Shown here: in pieces, positions 5,395 through 8,693 of the stretch
How positions within the stretch are numbered: the stretch's first letter is position 1
Layout: the number at the start of each line of letters is the position of its first letter
The notes under the pieces: generated by a model
What the model was told of the DNA's origin: nothing
Database searches by the model: none
Seen by the model: the letters and a program-made list of their open reading frames with translations, nothing else
Source of the DNA: Thermoproteota archaeon
GTDB lineage: Archaea > Korarchaeota > Korarchaeia > Korarchaeales > Korarchaeaceae
NCBI GenBank assembly: GCA_003661365.1
Contig: QMVZ01000060.1
Span: 1 to 8,693, forward strand
Reading direction: 5' to 3'
DNA length: 8,693 nt
Program-made: the position numbers and the translations under genes

Positions 5395-6021
5395 TTAGAG
5401 AAGAGATCCAGTTGTCTTATAAAATAAAAGCTCTGAAAATGTCTTGTCTAGTAGAGACCTTCCTACATCAATTTTGTGTCTTATTGGAATTAAGGAATCT
5501 GGATATGCTAGCTGTGAGATCTCTTCGACTAAAACCCGCATCCATTCTAAAAACTGATTAGCTAAGTCAAGGTTGTTGTTACTGATGGCGATCAATACTT
5601 CCCTTCTGAGCTCCCCAATTACATCTGCTAGACCCAAAGCATAACTAACTACTCCTACTCCCAAATCTTCTGGACTAGGAATAGACTTGCCCTCGATTAT
5701 CGACAATAAAATCTCAACTTCTACTAGCTCTTGCTTTATCGGCCTCAAGACATTATTGATTAGACAGAACGTCTCTTTATCGGAACTATCTAAACATATC
5801 CTCTCTATTTCAACAATTCTCTTTTTGATGCCAGTAGCTATCTCTTTAGCCGTCGAAGTCTCGCCAGAGTGAATTAAATTCATTGCTCTTCTACAAGAAG
5901 ATAACAAATCCCTTCGATCATTTAGAACTCTATTTCTAACATTATCTAGCTCATCTAACCTAGCTTTTATATGTTCAAAGAGGTCTCTAAAGCTCTTTCT
6001 TCTCTCTTTCACGGGAGTCAT
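5395..6021 (-). CDS. Translin-family protein (archaeal translin/TRAX-like)
   Basis: A 208-residue, mostly alpha-helical protein of translin length. Translin and TRAX form octameric barrels that bind single-stranded nucleic acid; TRAX-type subunits are RNases (the C3PO activity). The family signature is clear at residues 127-140 (YALGLADVIGELRR), followed by a helix around LANQFLEWM, then LAYPDSL...RHKIDVGRSLLDKTFSELLF (171-200). An acidic helix, KQELVEVE (96-103), lies where TRAX carries catalytic glutamates, and D133/E137 sit in the signature. This makes nuclease activity possible, but I cannot align the active site residue by residue. ATG 6021 has no ribosome-binding site; TATA-like sequence at 6055-6065 implies a short leader. 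The riboflavin kinase gene follows by 29 bases, with no obvious functional link. The likely role is RNA processing or turnover. Confidence 0.85.
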   Translation of the reverse strand: MTPVKERRKSFRDLFEHIKARLDELDNVRNRVLNDRRDLLSSCRRAMNLIHSGETSTAKEIATGIKKRIVEIERICLDSSDKETFCLINNVLRPIKQELVEVEILLSIIEGKSIPSPEDLGVGVVSYALGLADVIGELRREVLIAISNNNLDLANQFLEWMRVLVEEISQLAYPDSLIPIRHKIDVGRSLLDKTFSELLFYKTTGSLL

Positions 6022-6054
6022 CCGTTGTTTGGAACTCTCGAGGTTTATTAAGTC

Positions 6055-6065
6055 TTTATTTTAAA
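6055..6065. promoter_or_regulatory. Shared TATA element between the translin-like and taw1 genes
   Basis: TTTATTTTAAA sits almost exactly midway between starts 6021 (-) and 6098 (+), and TATA-like sequence reads on both strands (TTTAAAATAAA in reverse). Predicted start points near 6034 and 6087 give leaders of about 11-13 nt on each side. No second TATA is evident in the 76-bp gap. Confidence 0.5.
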
Positions 6066-6097
6066 TCAAGCCACTTCATATTCTTCATAGAACATAG

Positions 6098-7081
6098 TTG
6101 CCCAAAAGAGTCACTGTGCAGGAATATCCAAAAAGAATGCTAGAAAAGCAGGGGTACAAGATAGTATTGAATCACTCGGCTATTAAGCCATGTTACTGGT
6201 TCAGAGAAGCGATCATGAAAGGCAGGACTTGCTATAAGCATAAGTTCTATGGAATACCTACATGGAGATGCCTTCAAATGACTCCAACAGCTTCCTTTTG
6301 CAATTCTCAATGCATATATTGCTGGCGCTTAAACGCAAGCGATGTTCCCCCAAGATTTCGCTGGAAAGAAGTTCCTGATCCTGATGAGGAGTGGGATGAT
6401 CCAGAGGAAATAGCTGAAGAGAGCATTAGATTACACAGGCTTCTTGTCCAAGGCTATAAAGGAGTAAAGGTTTTCGATAGAGAATGGCTGTATGAAGCCG
6501 AAATCCCTGCTCACGCAGCTATCTCCCTTACCGGAGAGCCCACCCTATATCCTTATTTGGGGGAGCTTGTAGCGGCTTACAAGAAAAGGAGAATGACTAC
6601 CTTTATAGTAACGAATGGAACCCTGCCAGAGAGGTTAGAGAATTTGTCTACAGAGCCAAGCCAGCTTTACATAACAGTTCCAGCTTGGGAAGAAAACCTG
6701 TACAAAAGAGTTACAAGACCATTGTGGCCTGATGCTTGGCAAAGACTTCTAAAATCTCTTGACCTATTACAATCCTTCTCATGCCCCACGGTTATGAGGA
6801 TCACCCTTGTAAAAGGCCTTAACATGTCTAATCCAGAAGGATATGCGAAACTTGTTAACAAATACAATCCAACCTACGTAGAGCCGAAATCTTATACATA
6901 CGTGGGATATTCACGTAGAAGACTGCCTAGAGATGCTAGCCCGTCTCATGCAGAGATTAAAGAGTTTGCTGAAAGGTTGGCCGATAAAACAGGATACAAG
7001 ATCTTATCAGAGGCTCCAGAAAGCGGAATAGTTTTGTTATCTAGGCTTGATAAGCCAATTAGGTTGTCGCCTGTGAGGTGA
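6098..7081 (+). CDS. taw1: tRNA 4-demethylwyosine synthase Taw1/TYW1, radical SAM enzyme
   Basis: Taw1 condenses N1-methylguanosine-37 of tRNA-Phe with pyruvate to form the tricyclic 4-demethylwyosine. The 327-residue length is typical of archaeal enzymes that lack the eukaryotic flavodoxin domain. The radical-SAM [4Fe-4S] motif is C68-xxx-C72-xx-C75 (CNSQCIYC). The second-cluster cysteines C32, C45 and C58 keep the 13-residue spacing of the family. SLTGEPTLYPYL (163-174) is the radical-SAM GE motif, and FIVTNGTLP, ITVPAW and GLNMSNPEGYAKLV follow in family order. TTG 6098 is used because TAG directly precedes it in frame and the next ATG (6137) would remove conserved N-terminal sequence; no ribosome-binding site is seen. 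It heads an operon with UMP kinase, only 4 bases after its stop. Confidence 0.96.
   Translation: MPKRVTVQEYPKRMLEKQGYKIVLNHSAIKPCYWFREAIMKGRTCYKHKFYGIPTWRCLQMTPTASFCNSQCIYCWRLNASDVPPRFRWKEVPDPDEEWDDPEEIAEESIRLHRLLVQGYKGVKVFDREWLYEAEIPAHAAISLTGEPTLYPYLGELVAAYKKRRMTTFIVTNGTLPERLENLSTEPSQLYITVPAWEENLYKRVTRPLWPDAWQRLLKSLDLLQSFSCPTVMRITLVKGLNMSNPEGYAKLVNKYNPTYVEPKSYTYVGYSRRRLPRDASPSHAEIKEFAERLADKTGYKILSEAPESGIVLLSRLDKPIRLSPVR
7077..7081 (+). promoter_or_regulatory. Ribosome-binding site GGTGA of UMP kinase, overlapping the taw1 stop
   Basis: GGTGA includes the taw1 TGA stop and lies 4 bases before TTG 7086, which indicates translational coupling. Confidence 0.6.
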
Positions 7082-7085
7082 TTTT

Positions 7086-7775
7086 TTGAGGGTTACATTG
7101 CTAATTGGTGGGTATGTTTTCGATAGGGTTGCCCAAGAAGGTACGGAACTAATCACAGAGTACGTACGTACGATATTAGAAGCAAATAAAAAGGGTCACG
7201 AGTTTGCCATAGTGGCTGGAGGAGGAAAGCTTGCGAGGGATTATATAGGCATCGCAAGATCATTAGGAGCCTCTAAATCGGTCCTTGATGATATTGGAAT
7301 TTTATGTACTAGACTAAACGCGTATCTCTTGATCTCAGCTTTGGGAGATAAGGCATATCCGCACCCCCCGTCAAATTACAGGGACTACTTATCTGCCTTC
7401 CTTTCTGGCAAAATAGTTGTCTGCGGGGGTATGAGCCCAGGTCAGTCCACTGATGCCGTTGCAGCTTTAATTTCAGAGTATCTACATTCAGATCTAATGA
7501 TTAAGATGACATCAGCGGAAGGGGTATATGATAGGCATCCAAAGGAAACCGGAGCAAAATTAATTCCAAAAATCACATATTCTCATGCCAGGAAAATAAT
7601 TTCGGAATATTCCTATGATCCTGGGACTTATGAATTGATCGATCCAATTGCCCTAAAGATCTTGGAGAGAAGCAACATTCCTTGCCGAATAGTTCATGGT
7701 AAAGACCCTAAAAACATCCTTAAAGCTATTGAGGGTCGAAATATAGGAACACTAGTTTATGGTGAATCACGTTGA
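7086..7775 (+). CDS. pyrH: Uridylate (UMP) kinase, archaeal PyrH type
   Basis: An amino-acid-kinase-fold enzyme that phosphorylates UMP to UDP with ATP in cytosolic pyrimidine synthesis. At 229 residues it matches archaeal PyrH. Family segments in order are LIGGYVFD (6-13), VAGGGKLARDYI (43-54), DDIGILCTRLNAYLL (68-82), CGGMSPGQSTDAVAAL (113-128) and GTYELIDPIALKILERS (180-196). The ATP-site segment is TSAEGVYDRHP (142-152), where relatives usually have T-N-x-D-G-V-Y-x-x-D-P, so the Asn, the first Asp and the second Asp are changed to Ser, Glu and His. The rest is well conserved, so I expect activity. The TTG start lies 4 bases after taw1 behind an overlapping GGTGA site. Its TGA stop overlaps the next gene's TTG in TTGA. 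Confidence 0.94.
   Translation: MRVTLLIGGYVFDRVAQEGTELITEYVRTILEANKKGHEFAIVAGGGKLARDYIGIARSLGASKSVLDDIGILCTRLNAYLLISALGDKAYPHPPSNYRDYLSAFLSGKIVVCGGMSPGQSTDAVAALISEYLHSDLMIKMTSAEGVYDRHPKETGAKLIPKITYSHARKIISEYSYDPGTYELIDPIALKILERSNIPCRIVHGKDPKNILKAIEGRNIGTLVYGESR
7761..7765 (+). promoter_or_regulatory. Ribosome-binding site GGTGA of the small membrane protein
   Basis: GGTGA inside the end of the UMP kinase gene, 6 bases before TTG 7772. It fixes this start and the 4-base TTGA overlap. Confidence 0.6.
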
Positions 7776-8149
7776 GTTTCAAGACTTGGAGACGTAGAGG
7801 GAAAAAAGGTATTCCGAAGATCAAACTTTCATATAAAACGAAGTTTGTTCTGTTAGAAATAGTGTATGGAGCTATACTAGGATCCATGTCATTTGTAACA
7901 GCATTTCTAATTGCAGAATTCTCGGTTTGGGTGTTCCTTCAGTGGATGTTTGCTGTTGAGAGAATATTAATGCTATATTATCTGTTTTTTGCCCTAATAA
8001 ACGGACTATTCTTCTTTATACCGATCTACAACAGAAGACCTATTCAGCTAATAGCAGCCGCCGTACTAGTTGTGGCCGTTTATGTTCTATTGATTAAACG
8101 CTTTTCATTTGATCCAATAATAACAGTTTTCGGCCCGCCAAACTACTAG
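7772..8149 (+). CDS. Small integral membrane protein of unknown function (three predicted helices)
   Basis: A 125-residue protein without a recognised domain. A strongly basic N-terminal segment (WRRRGKKGIPKIKLSYKTK, residues 6-24) should lie in the cytoplasm. It is followed by hydrophobic helices at about 25-53, 62-86 and 91-109, and a short tail ending FGPPNY. By the positive-inside rule the N-terminus is inside and the C-terminus outside. It is the last gene of the taw1-pyrH operon and overlaps pyrH by 4 bases, with a good GGTGA site. This supports translation, but its co-expression with tRNA modification and UMP phosphorylation does not suggest a specific role. It converges with tRNA-Glu 21 bases downstream. 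Confidence 0.78.
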   Translation: MSFKTWRRRGKKGIPKIKLSYKTKFVLLEIVYGAILGSMSFVTAFLIAEFSVWVFLQWMFAVERILMLYYLFFALINGLFFFIPIYNRRPIQLIAAAVLVVAVYVLLIKRFSFDPIITVFGPPNY

Positions 8150-8170
8150 TCTGTGCTTGTTAATTAGAAA

Positions 8171-8248
8171 TGGTGCTCCGGCCGGGATTTGAACCCGGGT
8201 CTGGGGCTCGAGAGGCCCCTATGCTTGACCGGACTACACCACCGGAGC
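8171..8248 (-). tRNA. tRNA-Glu (anticodon CTC), CCA encoded
   Basis: A complete cloverleaf on the minus strand. The acceptor stem is GCTCCGG with CCGGAGC and the discriminator is A at 8174, followed by an encoded CCA (8171-8173). The D arm is GTGTAGTCCGGTCAAGCAT-like. The anticodon stem GGGGC/GCCCC encloses loop CTCTCGA with anticodon CTC (8210-8212). The T arm contains CGGG-TTCAAAT-CCCG. There is no intron. Confidence 0.98.
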
Positions 8249-8270
8249 ATGGTTTTTCATAACATATTCT

Positions 8271-8279
8271 TATTTAAAA
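8271..8279. promoter_or_regulatory. Symmetric TATA element shared by tRNA-Glu (-) and the AK6-like gene (+)
   Basis: TATTTAAAA reads as a TATA box on both strands (TTTTAAATA on the minus). Its centre near 8275 is about 27 bases from the tRNA 5' end (8248) and about 25 bases from GTG 8300. Both are the standard archaeal distance, so one element seems to serve both genes. Confidence 0.6.
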
Positions 8280-8299
8280 CTTGATATCACTAATCTTCT

Positions 8300-8693
8300 G
8301 TGGAGAAAAAATCAGATACGGGACAAAACTTGGTAATATGCATAACTGGAACTCCAGGAGTAGGTAAAACGAGCGTTTCCAAAAAGGTCGCTGCTCTTTT
8401 AAATGGAAGAGTTATAGATGTCAGATCGCTGGTAATAAAAGAAAAACTCTTTTTCAGTTACGATGAGTATAGAGAAACGTACGTTGTCAACGAAGATGTT
8501 CTAAGAGATCATCTCAAAAGAGTGTTAATGAAAGACAGACGCCAAGGTACAACAAGCATCATAGACACCCATTTGTTAGGAGCACTTCGAGATCTAGATA
8601 TAGATTTCATCGTAGTGTTAACATGCGATCCTCTAATTCTGTTTAACAGAATCATGTCAAAAAACGTCTCTCTCAGAAAAGCAGTTGAAAACG
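8300..8693 (+). CDS. AK6/Fap7-type adenylate kinase-like NTPase (3' truncated by window edge)
   Basis: The first 131 codons of a P-loop kinase. AK6/Fap7 proteins have adenylate kinase/ATPase activity and, in eukaryotes and archaea, a role in small-subunit ribosome maturation with uS11. Visible features are Walker A GTPGVGKT (residues 17-24), the YDEYRETYVVNEDVL segment matching the family D-E-x-x-D-x-Y-V-V motif, IIDTHLLGAL where relatives have a D-x-H motif, and VLTCDPLILFNRI, the usual R-C-D-P region. GTG 8300 is the first start after an in-frame TAA (8291-8293) and lies about 25 bases after a TATA box, so a leaderless transcript is likely. TTG 8330 would start at VICITGTPG, exactly where most family members begin, and is a real alternative. 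The gene continues beyond the window. Confidence 0.88.
   Translation, partial: MEKKSDTGQNLVICITGTPGVGKTSVSKKVAALLNGRVIDVRSLVIKEKLFFSYDEYRETYVVNEDVLRDHLKRVLMKDRRQGTTSIIDTHLLGALRDLDIDFIVVLTCDPLILFNRIMSKNVSLRKAVEN

Noticed and set aside
1..8693. CRISPR arrays, insertion sequences, long repeats
   Set aside because: No regularly spaced repeats, transposase or integrase frames, or terminal inverted repeats were seen.

Overview
The window is archaeal, from a thermophile-like, probably TACK-group (Thermoproteota/Korarchaeota-like) genome. The evidence is the gene content: RfcL, Orc1/Cdc6-type ATPases, CTP-dependent riboflavin kinase with a fused HTH, an archaeal translin, Taw1, archaeal-type UMP kinase and an AK6/Fap7-type kinase. 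Further support comes from GGTGA ribosome-binding sites matching the archaeal 16S 3' end, frequent TTG/GTG starts, TATA boxes about 25 bp upstream of inferred start points, and GC-rich tRNAs in AT-rich surroundings. The exact phylum cannot be fixed from the sequence alone.

Layout. Positions 2-451 hold the 3' end of the clamp-loader large subunit gene (rfcL, +). It meets, with one base between stop codons, a leftward three-gene cassette (3073 to 453): a secreted/membrane-anchored protein of unknown function, an Orc1/Cdc6-family AAA+ ATPase, and a small winged-helix protein, all with overlapping ends. Diverging from this cassette is a second AAA+ ATPase with a C-terminal winged helix (3190-4350, +). 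The 218-bp gap 4351-4568 contains a GC-rich island with its own TATA box, a good candidate for an unidentified structured RNA. tRNA-Val(GAC) follows at 4569-4641. A leftward pair, translin-like then HTH-riboflavin kinase, occupies 6021 to 4580; the kinase frame as read runs into the antisense of tRNA-Val. A rightward operon (taw1, UMP kinase, small three-helix membrane protein; 6098-8149) starts back to back with the translin gene. tRNA-Glu(CTC) lies on the minus strand at 8171-8248 and shares a symmetric TATA element with the rightward AK6/Fap7-like kinase gene, which is cut by the window edge.

How the genes relate. Most of the window is core information processing and nucleotide or cofactor metabolism: replication (RfcL), tRNA modification (Taw1), flavin synthesis and its likely regulation (RibK/RbkR type), and pyrimidine and adenine nucleotide kinases. 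The unusual part is 453-4350. There, two ORC/AAA+-type ATPases of non-canonical sequence, a membrane-anchored extracytoplasmic protein and a winged-helix protein form a divergent cluster beside a replication gene. No function can be assigned from sequence, but the arrangement suggests a linked system worth testing.
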